Counted from the stretch's first letter, positions 37,007 to 46,261 are shown. The stretch is DNA of 64,000 bases from Bacteroidia bacterium (GCA_030424545.1 JAUHWL010000010.1:1-64000), one strand, 5' to 3'. Numbers and translations are program-made. The notes: a model not told the origin generated them from the letters alone.

Positions 37007-37564
37007 ATGAAAATATATACTAAAACAGGCGATAAAGGCACTACAAGTTTGTTAAGCGGTGCGCGAGTGGCAAAATATCATCCACGCATAAATGCCTACG
37101 GAACGGTAGATGAATTGAATAGCTGGGTTGGCTTGCTGCGCGAATATGCAAGTGCCGATTTAAAAGCAACACTGATAGAAATACAAGAAACACTTTTTAG
37201 TTTAGGTAGCCATTTGGCGGTAGAGCCAGGCAAAGCAAAATTTGCCATGCCAGAATTGCCAGAAGAGGGTATAGAAAAGCTAGAAATGGCCATGGATAAA
37301 ATGGAAGAAAATCTACCGCCATTGCGCAACTTTATTTTGCCAGGTGGGCATGTTGCCGTAAGTTATTGCCACATATCACGCACCGTTTGCCGCAGAGCAG
37401 AACGTTTTGTGGTAGAATTGGCCAGCGCAGAAGAAGTGTTAGAATTTATTATAAAATATCTGAACAGATTGAGCGATTTTCTGTTTATGCTTTCACGCTA
37501 TTATGCGCAAGAATTTGGGGCCGAGGAGATTCCGTGGAACCCAAAAAAACGAGTTGAAAAATAA
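37007..37564 (+). CDS. cob(I)alamin adenosyltransferase, PduO type
   Basis: The enzyme adenosylates cob(I)alamin with ATP to give coenzyme B12. The 185-residue protein starts with Thr-Lys-Thr-Gly-Asp-Lys-Gly-Thr-Thr, the ATP-binding motif of this family, has Asp-Glu-Leu-Asn-Ser near residue 36, the Cys-Arg-Arg-Ala-Glu-Arg motif near 125, and the closing Asn-Arg-Leu-Ser-Asp-Phe-Leu-Phe helix. The trimeric PduO fold fits its length. No other B12 gene or cobalamin riboswitch was seen nearby. Confidence 0.93.
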   Translation: MKIYTKTGDKGTTSLLSGARVAKYHPRINAYGTVDELNSWVGLLREYASADLKATLIEIQETLFSLGSHLAVEPGKAKFAMPELPEEGIEKLEMAMDKMEENLPPLRNFILPGGHVAVSYCHISRTVCRRAERFVVELASAEEVLEFIIKYLNRLSDFLFMLSRYYAQEFGAEEIPWNPKKRVEK

Positions 37565-37618
37565 TGCTTGCACGGTATACGTAAAAAATTACTTTTGCAA
37601 AATTAAACAGCTAACCCT

Positions 37619-37846
37619 ATGTATTGGACATTAGAATTGGCATCTTATTTAAGTGATGCACCTTGGCCCGCCACTAAAGACGAGCTTATTGATTTTGCTA
37701 TTCGTACGGGAGCACCGTTAGAAGTTGTGGAAAATCTTCAAGCTTTTGAAGATGATGAAGAAGGTGAAATTTTCGAGTCGATTGAAGATATCTGGCCAGA
37801 CTATCCCACGGAAGAAGATTTTCTGTGGAATGAAGATGAATACTAA
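37619..37846 (+). CDS. DUF2795 family small acidic protein
   Basis: The 75-residue protein is highly acidic. It begins with Met-Tyr-Trp-Thr-Leu-Glu-Leu-Ala and has the motif Asp-Ala-Pro-Trp-Pro-Ala-Thr-Lys-Asp-Glu-Leu-Ile followed by Gly-Ala-Pro-Leu-Glu-Val-Val-Glu-Asn-Leu. It is a strongly conserved Bacteroidota family annotated as DUF2795. The function is unknown; the size and charge suggest a binding partner of a larger complex. A strong terminator follows it directly. Confidence 0.88.
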   Translation: MYWTLELASYLSDAPWPATKDELIDFAIRTGAPLEVVENLQAFEDDEEGEIFESIEDIWPDYPTEEDFLWNEDEY

Positions 37847-37853
37847 AAAATTT

Positions 37854-37880
37854 AATCCCGCATTTGCGGGATTTTTTTTT
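37854..37880 (+). terminator. rho-independent terminator after the DUF2795 gene
   Basis: The stem AATCCCGC (37854-37861) pairs with 37866-37873 over the loop ATTT, followed by a run of T to 37880. It lies eight bases after the stop codon. The spacer to secA shows no other clear structure. Confidence 0.9.
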
Positions 37881-38038
37881 GATTAAATAATTTTATAAAT
37901 CGCGTTACAATTTCTATTCTTCTACTTTAATTTGCCAATCTGTCAGAAGCAGAGTAATGGCACATATTTCGCCATGTAGCATAAAATAAAACAAGTCATT
38001 GCGCTACCTTTAGCGCCTCTAAAATATCAAAACACATC

Positions 38039-41000
38039 ATGTTTAATTTGTTAAAAAAACTGCTGGGCACAAAATCAGACAAGGATCTAAAGATTTTGCA
38101 ACCAGAACTTCAAAAAATACTCAACGTAGAGCCTACCATAAAAGAACTTACCGACCAAGGCCTTAGAAATAAAACCGAAGATTTTAGAGCGCGCATTGCC
38201 GAGGCCAAAGCCGAAGAAACAAAACAAATAGAGGAACTTAAAGCGCGTATAGAAGCCGAAGAGGATATTGACAAACGCGAGGTTCTTTGGAATGAAATAG
38301 ATGCATTAGAAAAATCAGCCTACGAAAAAGTTGAAGCCGTACTAGAAGAAATTCGTCCCGAAGCATTTGCTGTAATTAGAGAAACGGCAAAACGCTTTAC
38401 CGAGAAAAAAGAAATTATTGTGCGCGCCACAGCATTAGATGAAAAATTGGCCGCAACCAAAAGTAACATCACCATAAATGGCACCGATTCGGTTTGGAAA
38501 AACCATTGGCTAGCAGCAGGCTCTGAAGTAACCTGGAACATGGTGCACTATGATGTACAGCTAATTGGTGGAACCGTTTTACACCAAGGTAAAATTGCCG
38601 AGATGGCAACTGGTGAAGGTAAAACCCTAGTAGCAACCCTACCCGTTTACCTAAACGCACTTACCGGTAAAGGTGTGCACGTGGTTACCGTAAACAACTA
38701 TTTGGCACGTAGAGATGCCGAGTGGATGGCTCCAATATTTCAATTTCATGGCTTAACTATAGATTGTATAGACAACCACCAACCCAATAGTGCAGAGAGA
38801 AGAGAAGCTTACAAAGCCGACATTACTTATGGTACAAACAACGAATTTGGTTTTGATTATTTGCGCGATAATATGGCGCGCAGTCCGCAAGACCTTGTGC
38901 AGCGTGGGCACAATTATGCCATTGTAGATGAGGTGGATTCTGTGTTGATTGATGATGCAAGAACACCGTTGATTATTTCTGGTCCAACACCAAAAGGAGA
39001 TCGCCATGAGTTTAATGAGCTAAAACCATATGTAGACAGATTGGTTTCGGCACAAAGACAAGTTGCTTTAGAAGAACTTACCAAAGCCAAAAAATTATTG
39101 GCAGAAGGAGATGCAAAACAAGGTGGTGTGCACCTTCTTCGCGCACACCGCGGATTGCCAAAAATGAAACCGCTTATTAAGTTTTTAAGCGAAGACGGTA
39201 TGCGCGTAATCTTGCAAAAAACAGAAAACCTCTATTTGCAAGAACAAGGTAAAAACATGCACATCATAGATGAGGGGCTTTACTTTGTAATTGACGAAAA
39301 ACAAAATCAGATTGATTTAACCGAGCAAGGCGTAGACCTGCTAAGCAAAGACACTGATAGAGAGTTCTTTATTTTAACCGACATCGGGACGCAAATTGCC
39401 GAACTAGAAAAGGCCGATTTACCCGAAAAAGAAAAGGCAGCCAAAAAAGATGAAATGATGCGCGATTTCTCTGTAAAGAGCGAACGCATCCACACCATGA
39501 ACCAACTGCTAAAAGCATACGCATTGTTTGAAAAAGACATTGAGTACGTGGTGATGGACAACAAAGTAAAAATTGTTGACGAGCAAACAGGCCGTATCAT
39601 GGAGGGTAGAAGATATTCTGATGGTCTGCATCAAGCCATAGAGGCCAAAGAAAATGTAAAGATTGAAGCCGCCACCCAAACCTACGCCACGGTTACCTTG
39701 CAAAACTATTTCCGCATGTACAACAAGTTGGCGGGGATGACGGGTACTGCAGAAACGGAAGCTGGCGAATTCTGGGAAATTTACAAGCTAGATGTTGTTT
39801 CAATCCCTACCAATAGACCTATTGCCAGAGATGATAGAGAAGATTTGGTGTACAAAACAAAACGCGAAAAATTTAATGCAGTTATAGACGAGGTACAAAA
39901 ACTGCGCGATGCCGGACGACCAATTTTGGTTGGAACAACAAACGTTGAGGTATCTGAGTTGTTGAGCCGTGCGCTTCAAATAAGAAAAATTCCGCATCAA
40001 GTACTTAATGCAAAACTGCACCAAAAAGAAGCCGACATTGTTGCAGAAGCCGGTAGAAGTGGTGCCGTTACTATTGCCACAAACATGGCAGGTCGTGGTA
40101 CAGACATCAAGCTATCAGACGAAAGTAAAGCCGCAGGTGGTTTGGCCATTATTGGTACAGAACGCCATGATTCTAGACGTGTGGATAGACAGCTTCGTGG
40201 TCGTGCAGGTCGCCAAGGAGATGCAGGTAGTTCGCAGTTTTTTGTGTCGTTAGAAGATAACCTAATGCGCCTTTTTGGTAGCGATAGAATTGCCGGATTA
40301 ATGGACCGAATGGGCCTTAAAGAAGGTGAGGTTATTCAGCACAGCATGGTGAGCAAAAGTATAGAGCGCGCCCAGAAAAAAGTAGAAGAAAACAACTTTG
40401 GCGTACGTAAGCGTTTGCTAGAGTATGATGATGTAATGAATAACCAACGCGAAGTAATTTACAAGCGTAGGCACCATGCATTGTTTGGCGAGCGTTTGCA
40501 AACAGACATTGCCAATATGGTTTATGATTCTTTAGCTAGCTTGGTTAATTTGTATCAACCCGCCAATGATTTTGAAGGGTTCAAGCTAGAAATGTACCGT
40601 GTATTTGGGATGGAGGTTGATTTAAACGCTGAAGATTTTGAAAAATATCCACCCCAAGATTTGGTAGATAAATTGTACAAAGATGGATTGGTCTTTTACA
40701 AGAGAAAGAACGAGCGTATTGCGCTAAGCTCTTATCCTGTAATAAAACAAGTGTATGAGCAGCAGCAAAATAGCTACCAAAACATTGTTGTGCCATTTAC
40801 TGATGGCGTAAAACAATTGCAAGTAATTACCGATTTAAAACGCGCATACGATACAGAAGGTAAAGGCCTTGTAGAAGACTTTGAGAAAAACATTGCTCTG
40901 GCCATTATAGACGATGTTTGGAAAGAACACCTACGCGATTTGGATGATTTACGCCAAAGTGTACAAGGTGCTGTTTACGAGCAAAAAGATCCGTTGTTAA

Positions 41001-41374
41001 TTTATAAGTTTGAGAGTTTTGAGCTGTTTAAAGGAATGGTAGATCGTTCTAATAAAGAAATTATTTCGTTCTTGTTTAAAGGAGATTTGCCGGCAGCAGA
41101 CCCTGCACAAATGCGCAGAGCACCTATACAGCAAAAAAACGACATGAATGACTTGCAAACAAGCCGCCCAGGTGATGAAACCGATGAAGTAGGTGCAGGA
41201 CGTGCAAATCCAACGCAACAGCCGCGTGTAAAACAAGTAGTTAATACCCAAAAAACATATGGCCGTAATGAAGTAGTTACGTTGAGAAACCTTGCAACAG
41301 GAGAGCAAAAAAGTGTAAAATATAAACAAGCTCAACCCTTGGTAGCTAACGGAGGGTGGATGATTGAAGACTAA
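38039..41374 (+). CDS. secA: preprotein translocase ATPase SecA
   Basis: SecA drives unfolded proteins through SecYEG. The 1111-residue protein has the Walker A motif Met-Ala-Thr-Gly-Glu-Gly-Lys-Thr at 189-196, the Asp-Glu-Val-Asp-Ser box, the Arg-Gly-Arg-Ala-Gly-Arg-Gln-Gly-Asp motif of helicase half two, and the helical scaffold domain. It is about 200 residues longer than E. coli SecA because of an inserted segment near 330-460, typical of Bacteroidota. The usual C-terminal zinc motif is absent; the last ~40 residues instead form a Thr-Leu-Arg-Asn-Leu-Ala-Thr-Gly-Glu segment ending Gly-Gly-Trp-Met-Ile-Glu-Asp. Confidence 0.97.
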   Translation: MFNLLKKLLGTKSDKDLKILQPELQKILNVEPTIKELTDQGLRNKTEDFRARIAEAKAEETKQIEELKARIEAEEDIDKREVLWNEIDALEKSAYEKVEAVLEEIRPEAFAVIRETAKRFTEKKEIIVRATALDEKLAATKSNITINGTDSVWKNHWLAAGSEVTWNMVHYDVQLIGGTVLHQGKIAEMATGEGKTLVATLPVYLNALTGKGVHVVTVNNYLARRDAEWMAPIFQFHGLTIDCIDNHQPNSAERREAYKADITYGTNNEFGFDYLRDNMARSPQDLVQRGHNYAIVDEVDSVLIDDARTPLIISGPTPKGDRHEFNELKPYVDRLVSAQRQVALEELTKAKKLLAEGDAKQGGVHLLRAHRGLPKMKPLIKFLSEDGMRVILQKTENLYLQEQGKNMHIIDEGLYFVIDEKQNQIDLTEQGVDLLSKDTDREFFILTDIGTQIAELEKADLPEKEKAAKKDEMMRDFSVKSERIHTMNQLLKAYALFEKDIEYVVMDNKVKIVDEQTGRIMEGRRYSDGLHQAIEAKENVKIEAATQTYATVTLQNYFRMYNKLAGMTGTAETEAGEFWEIYKLDVVSIPTNRPIARDDREDLVYKTKREKFNAVIDEVQKLRDAGRPILVGTTNVEVSELLSRALQIRKIPHQVLNAKLHQKEADIVAEAGRSGAVTIATNMAGRGTDIKLSDESKAAGGLAIIGTERHDSRRVDRQLRGRAGRQGDAGSSQFFVSLEDNLMRLFGSDRIAGLMDRMGLKEGEVIQHSMVSKSIERAQKKVEENNFGVRKRLLEYDDVMNNQREVIYKRRHHALFGERLQTDIANMVYDSLASLVNLYQPANDFEGFKLEMYRVFGMEVDLNAEDFEKYPPQDLVDKLYKDGLVFYKRKNERIALSSYPVIKQVYEQQQNSYQNIVVPFTDGVKQLQVITDLKRAYDTEGKGLVEDFEKNIALAIIDDVWKEHLRDLDDLRQSVQGAVYEQKDPLLIYKFESFELFKGMVDRSNKEIISFLFKGDLPAADPAQMRRAPIQQKNDMNDLQTSRPGDETDEVGAGRANPTQQPRVKQVVNTQKTYGRNEVVTLRNLATGEQKSVKYKQAQPLVANGGWMIED

Positions 41375-41379
41375 CCTTT

Positions 41380-42027
41380 ATGAAGAAATTTTTGTTGTTT
41401 TCAATCTGTGTTGCGTTTTTTCCTGCGCTAGTTTTTAGCCAAATTAATGCAGTTACTGAAACAGGCGAAGAAGTAGTTTTAAACAACAACGGAACCTGGA
41501 AATACAAAGAAGCCAATGGCTTAAAACCTGATTTTTCGGCTGAGCTTAAAGAAAATAATACTCCTTTTGAGAAAGCATCGTCATCTACTTTTTTACTGAA
41601 GAGTAAGGTTACCAATGTGGGCATATGGTTAAACCCCAAAAAATGGATGTTTACCAAACCTGATGAGTTTGAAGATTCGGAATATGTATTTGAATTAAAA
41701 AACGAAGAACTCTACGCTTTAATGATTACGGAGCGGATTCCTATCCCCATGGAAACCCTGAAAGAAGTAGCTTACGAAAATGCAAAATCTGTAAGTTCTG
41801 ATTTGAGAATTGTTGAAGAGGAGTATAGAACTGTAAATGGGCAAAAGCTAATTTACCTTGTCATGGCCGCAAACATTCAAGGCATGGATTTCTATTATTT
41901 CGGATATTATTTTTCTAACAAAAAAGGCTCAGTGCAATTGTTGTGCTACACATTTGCTTCGTTGGCGGTAGAGTATGAGCAGGAAATAGAAGTGTTTTTA
42001 AATGGTTTTGTAGAAACAGAAGGTTAG
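41380..42027 (+). CDS. exported protein of unknown function downstream of secA
   Basis: The 215-residue protein has a signal peptide ending near Val-Phe-Ser-Gln (residue 21), then a short Glu-Thr-Gly-Glu-Glu-Val...Gly-Thr-Trp-Lys-Tyr segment resembling SH3-like modules of exported proteins, and a ~140-residue alpha/beta domain. No T9SS domain or lipobox is seen, so it is probably periplasmic. It starts five bases after secA and should be cotranscribed with it. No family is recognised. Confidence 0.7.
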   Translation: MKKFLLFSICVAFFPALVFSQINAVTETGEEVVLNNNGTWKYKEANGLKPDFSAELKENNTPFEKASSSTFLLKSKVTNVGIWLNPKKWMFTKPDEFEDSEYVFELKNEELYALMITERIPIPMETLKEVAYENAKSVSSDLRIVEEEYRTVNGQKLIYLVMAANIQGMDFYYFGYYFSNKKGSVQLLCYTFASLAVEYEQEIEVFLNGFVETEG

Positions 42028-42056
42028 GTTAATAAACTTGAGGTTTTCTGGGTATT

Positions 42057-43094
42057 TTATTTCATCATAAACTTTTCGTTAGTCATAAAAGAATAATCTG
42101 TTAGGCTTTTTAAAAAGGCAATTAAATCTTGTTTTTCTATTTCGGTAAGCGCAAGTGGTTTTACCAACGGGCTTTTGTTTTTATGATTTTTTCCGCCATC
42201 GTTATAATGATTAATTACTTCTTCTAACGAGTTAAAACGACCATCATGCATGTAGGGTGCTGTAAACTCTATGTTTCGTAAAGAGGGCACTTTAAATAGC
42301 GCTCTGTCTTTTTCATTTCCAGTTAAACGCATTCGCCCTAAACTTTGGTAGTTGGTGTCTAGCCCATTATTTTCAAATGCGTAATTGGTAAAATTAAATC
42401 CGCCATGACATAGGCTGCAATTGGTTTTAGGACCAAAAAACAAATCTTTTCCTCGCTTTGCCGAGGCGGTTAAAGCGCCATCATCACCAAGGTGCCATTG
42501 GTCATAAGAGCTGTTTCCGCTCAGTAAGCTCCGTTCAAAAGTGGCTATAGCCCGGGTAATTACAAAGGCATCCGGCATGCGGCTGTAGGCCGCTAAACTC
42601 ATCTTTACATAATCCGGATGCTTGGTTAATTGTTCTGCTATATCAACAATGTTATGGTCAAATTCGTTGGCCTCTTGTATGGGCACTAAAATTTGCATTT
42701 CTAAAGTGGGTACACCACCCTCGCGTAAATAATACGGGTGATATGCAACATTGGCCAAACCAGGCGCATTGCTTGTGCCCGCGCGGTTTTCTATGCCGGG
42801 AGAAAAAGCAACATCGTCTGCAAATGCTAAACTTTGCTTGTGGCAAGATGCGCAACTCAACGATGAATCTCTAGACAAAATAGGGTCGAAAAACAGTTTT
42901 TTTCCCAACGCCCAACGTGCTTCGGTAAACGCATTGTCTGCTGGAAATGTTATTTCTGGAAATCCTTTGGGAATGGATAATGTGCTTTTTGCGGGTTGTG
43001 TGCTTGCTTGATCTTTATTGCAACGGGTAAAACCAAATACCGCTACCAATGCAAAAATGCACATGAATTGTTTATTTACCCATACTCTCGTCAT
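42057..43094 (-). CDS. di-heme cytochrome c peroxidase / MauG family enzyme (MbnH-like)
   Basis: The 345-residue protein has two c-type heme sites, Cys81-Ala-Ser-Cys84-His85 and Cys226-Ser-Leu-Cys229-His230, and a C-terminal Pro-Ser-Leu-Arg-Asn-Ile...Pro-Tyr-Met-His-Asp-Gly motif typical of the bacterial CcP/MauG family. An N-terminal hydrophobic segment ends at Arg-Cys25 and could be a lipoprotein anchor, though the lipobox is poor. The gene just upstream on the same strand encodes an MbnP-like protein. In methanotrophs, MbnH oxidises a tryptophan of MbnP to kynurenine and creates a copper site. A similar pairing is likely here; plain peroxidase activity is the alternative. Confidence 0.85.
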   Translation of the reverse strand: MTRVWVNKQFMCIFALVAVFGFTRCNKDQASTQPAKSTLSIPKGFPEITFPADNAFTEARWALGKKLFFDPILSRDSSLSCASCHKQSLAFADDVAFSPGIENRAGTSNAPGLANVAYHPYYLREGGVPTLEMQILVPIQEANEFDHNIVDIAEQLTKHPDYVKMSLAAYSRMPDAFVITRAIATFERSLLSGNSSYDQWHLGDDGALTASAKRGKDLFFGPKTNCSLCHGGFNFTNYAFENNGLDTNYQSLGRMRLTGNEKDRALFKVPSLRNIEFTAPYMHDGRFNSLEEVINHYNDGGKNHKNKSPLVKPLALTEIEKQDLIAFLKSLTDYSFMTNEKFMMK

Positions 43095-43129
43095 TATTTT
43101 ACTTAGATTTCTACCACGTGTGGTGCTAT

Positions 43130-44089
43130 TTATTTTGCGATAACAATTTTTTCAACGGCTAGTGTTTCTCCATTTTTTAGAAGAGAAATAAAATAAATAC
43201 CAGACCTTTCAAACGTTAAATGCAACGCCTCTTTTAATGAGGTTTTTTTAATTGTTTTTCCTGTTAAATCAGTCACCAAAACTTGAACCGTTTCTCCATT
43301 AAATTGATTGTTGGTAACGGTTATTGTTCCTGTTGATGGATTGGGGCCTACCGAAATTTTTAGATTTTTATTTTCATCAATACTTACGCTGTTGTTTCCT
43401 TCAGAAGAAGTAAACACATCACGACTAAAGTTTACCAACACATCAGCGGCTATTCCTGTTTCTCCGTGCATAATGGTTCCTGTAGATACATCTACATTCT
43501 TTAAAGCCATATTATAATCAGCGTTTAACGTAATCGTTAAATCGGGTCCAGAAGTTGTTCCCGCTGTAGCAATTGTAAACGTATGCAAGTTGGCATCGCC
43601 TAATGCATGAATTTCAAAGTTTAATCCTAAACCAGCGCCACACTCACCTTCTGCCGCTACAAAACGGTAACCTGCTGCCCAACCCCAATGCATAGATGGA
43701 GACTTTGGTGCAAGCGGATGGCTTGCAGGGTAAGATGCCGGGTCTGAATGATTGGCCGTAGGTTCTACACCTACCGAAAGGCGTATAGCTTCTAAGGTGG
43801 TTATGTTATGAGAACCCAACACGGCCACTGTAGGTGAACCAGCATTAACAAGAACCCAAGTGCTAGGAACAGACGTTTCTTGGCCACCATCATGAATAAG
43901 AACAAACTGCCCGATGTAGTATTCTAATCGCGTAAAATTTAAGGTGTTTCCTAAATTATTCGTGGTGCTTGCATTAAACGCAAACGGTGATGCACCAAGA
44001 AAATGATTGATGTTTAGTTGAACATTTTGCTGAGCAATTGCAGCAAGGGCAAAAAATATGCTGCAAACAAGGAGCGTAATTTTTTTCAT
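43130..44089 (-). CDS. MbnP-like protein with a T9SS sorting domain
   Basis: The 319-residue protein has a signal peptide ending near Ala-Ile-Ala-Gln (residue 20) and an MbnP-like domain to about residue 225. Marks of the family are Asn-Phe-Thr-Arg-Leu-Glu-Tyr-Tyr-Ile, Ser-Val-Gly-Val-Glu, and Pro-Ser-Met-His134-Trp135-Gly-Trp137 followed by Gly-Tyr-Arg-Phe. A type A T9SS sorting domain follows, from Pro-Asn-Pro-Ser-Thr-Gly near 250. In MbnP a conserved tryptophan is converted to kynurenine by MbnH; Trp135 or Trp137 are candidates. The adjacent di-heme enzyme, 35 bases downstream, is the probable partner. The added T9SS domain implies surface display or release. Confidence 0.78.
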   Translation of the reverse strand: MKKITLLVCSIFFALAAIAQQNVQLNINHFLGASPFAFNASTTNNLGNTLNFTRLEYYIGQFVLIHDGGQETSVPSTWVLVNAGSPTVAVLGSHNITTLEAIRLSVGVEPTANHSDPASYPASHPLAPKSPSMHWGWAAGYRFVAAEGECGAGLGLNFEIHALGDANLHTFTIATAGTTSGPDLTITLNADYNMALKNVDVSTGTIMHGETGIAADVLVNFSRDVFTSSEGNNSVSIDENKNLKISVGPNPSTGTITVTNNQFNGETVQVLVTDLTGKTIKKTSLKEALHLTFERSGIYFISLLKNGETLAVEKIVIAK

Positions 44090-44214
44090 AATGTATTTTT
44101 TTTGGTCTTTATAAAAATAAACGAGTAGCTTTAACTTAAGCGTTTAAAGTTAAGAAACACAACTGTACGAAGAAAGCATTCATATGCAAACTCCTTTACT
44201 TGAAAATAGATTTA

Positions 44215-44892
44215 ATGTCTTTTGTATCTTTTAGGCAACCGATGTCAAAAAAAACGTCAACATATACAAACACCGCGCTTTTGCACACAACTAACCAAAC
44301 ATTTAGATTGGAGGATTTGGCTATTCCCTCTCGCGTAGAAGTAGATTACTCTACCGATGCGGAGTGGATTGCTGCCTGTAAACGTGGCGAACGTGTTGCG
44401 CAAAAATGGTTGTATGAAAAATATGCAGGAAATATGGTGTATGTGTGTTTGAGGTATTTAAAAAACATGGATGATGCGGAAGATACCATGCATGATGCTT
44501 TTGTAAAAGTGTTTGCCAGTATTAGCAAGTTTAGGGGCGATGCCTCTGTAAAAACCTGGATTACCAGAATCATGGTAAACACATCTATAAACCGTATAAG
44601 AAAAGAAGCGAAACGGGGTATTAAAAAAGATATTGAAAAGGTTCACTTAACAGATACTGATGACCAAACAGAAATGGTTGAGGTAAATGATGAACTAACA
44701 GCGCAGCAAGTTTTAAAGATGATAACAGAATTGCCGTTGGGATACCGAACGGTACTAAGTATGTACGCGCTTGATGGCTATACGCATAAAGAAATTGCCA
44801 AAGAATTAGGCATTTCTGAAGGCACATCAAAAAGCCAGTTGGCAAAAGCCAGAAAAATGTTGAAAAACCGAATTGAAAACAGCAATGAATAG
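44215..44892 (+). CDS. ECF-type RNA polymerase sigma factor
   Basis: The product has a sigma region 2 (Ala-Cys-Lys-Arg-Gly-Glu-Arg through Asp-Ala-Glu-Asp-Thr-Met-His-Asp-Ala-Phe-Val-Lys-Val-Phe) and a region 4 (Leu-Pro-Leu-Gly-Tyr-Arg-Thr-Val through Gly-Tyr-Thr-His-Lys-Glu-Ile-Ala), with no region 3, so it is an extracytoplasmic-function sigma factor. The frame begins at a TTG at 44200; ATG codons at 44215 and 44242 are better starts, and the latter would remove a poorly conserved tail. Its stop overlaps the next gene by eight bases (ATGAATAG), the usual sigma/anti-sigma arrangement. Confidence 0.92.
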   Translation: MSFVSFRQPMSKKTSTYTNTALLHTTNQTFRLEDLAIPSRVEVDYSTDAEWIAACKRGERVAQKWLYEKYAGNMVYVCLRYLKNMDDAEDTMHDAFVKVFASISKFRGDASVKTWITRIMVNTSINRIRKEAKRGIKKDIEKVHLTDTDDQTEMVEVNDELTAQQVLKMITELPLGYRTVLSMYALDGYTHKEIAKELGISEGTSKSQLAKARKMLKNRIENSNE

Positions 44893-46261
44893 GAAGCAAA
44901 ATCTAGATGATTTCCTTAGAGAAATGATGGATAGTCTGCCTAATTCTACAGGTGGAGGTTTTGAGCATGTAGAAAAACGCATGAAGGCCAAAAACCAAAA
45001 AGGTATTCTCTTACTTTTTTTAGTGCCGTTTTTGTTTACAGGGTTGTATTGGATGGTCAATTTTACTGAACAGGATTTAGTTGTTCCTTCCAATAAGGAA
45101 ATGTTGCAAAGCCAAGAAACTTATCCGCAGCAAAATGTGGTTCTTGAAAACGAAAGGGAAGAAAAGGAGGTTTCACCATCACTAGATCTAAAACAAAAGG
45201 CAAATTATAGCAGCCATCAAAAAGAAAGTTCGCTAAGAAAAAACACGGCTTCTTCTCAATCTCAATACAAAAAAACGACCAACGTAGTTGTTGTAGCTAA
45301 CTCAGAAACAAGTAAAAAAACGGAGCCTGAACCTATTGTGCTTGAAAAAGAATTGAGCAAGATTGAAGGGCAAGAATTTACGTGGGCAGATGATGAATTA
45401 TATGAAGAAGATGTTGTAATTGAAGAACCTATCAACACACAAAAAAGCAATCAAAATGGTTTAAAAAACGATTATGTGCTTGCCGTTCCTCCTTTTAATC
45501 CAGCCGCAGAAGATGAGTTATCGAAAGAAAATGAATTTGATCAATTTCCTGAGCCAGATGTTAGAGAAACATCAAACTGGAGTGTAACATTAAACTTTTA
45601 CCCTAACTATACTTTTAGAGAATTTAAAATTAACAATAGGTATAGATCTCAAGTAAACGAGAGATATGAGGATATTATTAATACATCAGAAAAAGGTGGG
45701 TTTGCCGTAAACGTAGGTGTAGATGTGCGCTACCATTTGGGCGACAATCTTTTTTTAGGTACGGGCTTGAGTTTTATACAAACAAAAATTACAGGGGCGT
45801 ATGAATTTGAGGTGCCAGACGAACCTGTGTTTGATGAGGCCGGAAACATTTATATGTACGCTCAGTTTATTGAGCCGTATAAAATTAATGAAGGCATTAT
45901 TCAAACCTACAGATTTGCACAAATACCATTGCACGTAAGCTATCAGCCATGGGCAAGCAAAAAAGTGAGATTAATTATAGAGGGCGGATTTAGCTACATC
46001 CGGTTTTTAAGTGCCGATGGTACCACCATAGACCATCAAACCTTGTTGCCTAGAAAATTAGAAAACATGGAGTACAATAAAAACTTGGCTTCATTAGATT
46101 TTAAAGTTGGCATGACATACTATGTTACGCCCGATTTGGCCTTTGGGTTAGAGCCAACCCTTATGTATTTTAACTCAAGTATTTATAAAGAAAACAGTCC
46201 TGTTTACGTGGTGCCGTGGAGCGTAGGTGTGAATTTTAATTTTAGACTGAAGCTGTTTTAA
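44885..46261 (+). CDS. anti-sigma protein predicted to span inner and outer membranes
   Basis: With the ATG at 44885, the 458-residue product has ~40 cytoplasmic residues (Asp-Asp-Phe-Leu-Arg-Glu-Met-Met-Asp, helical) that could bind the sigma factor, then a transmembrane helix near 40-60. A charged, disordered periplasmic linker runs to about 225, and a C-terminal beta-barrel of the porin/PorT type runs from Trp-Ser-Val-Thr-Leu-Asn-Phe to a terminal Phe. That topology matches the dual membrane-spanning anti-sigma (Dma) factors described in Bacteroides. It overlaps the ECF sigma gene, so it should hold that sigma factor and sense outer membrane state. A start at 44873 would add four residues. 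Confidence 0.8.
   Translation: MNRKQNLDDFLREMMDSLPNSTGGGFEHVEKRMKAKNQKGILLLFLVPFLFTGLYWMVNFTEQDLVVPSNKEMLQSQETYPQQNVVLENEREEKEVSPSLDLKQKANYSSHQKESSLRKNTASSQSQYKKTTNVVVVANSETSKKTEPEPIVLEKELSKIEGQEFTWADDELYEEDVVIEEPINTQKSNQNGLKNDYVLAVPPFNPAAEDELSKENEFDQFPEPDVRETSNWSVTLNFYPNYTFREFKINNRYRSQVNERYEDIINTSEKGGFAVNVGVDVRYHLGDNLFLGTGLSFIQTKITGAYEFEVPDEPVFDEAGNIYMYAQFIEPYKINEGIIQTYRFAQIPLHVSYQPWASKKVRLIIEGGFSYIRFLSADGTTIDHQTLLPRKLENMEYNKNLASLDFKVGMTYYVTPDLAFGLEPTLMYFNSSIYKENSPVYVVPWSVGVNFNFRLKLF

Noticed and set aside
26975-44089. A functional link between ACMSD (kynurenine pathway) and the MbnH/MbnP-like pair, which forms protein-bound kynurenine
   Set aside because: The genes are 14 kb apart, and MbnH chemistry works on a protein residue, not on free tryptophan metabolites.
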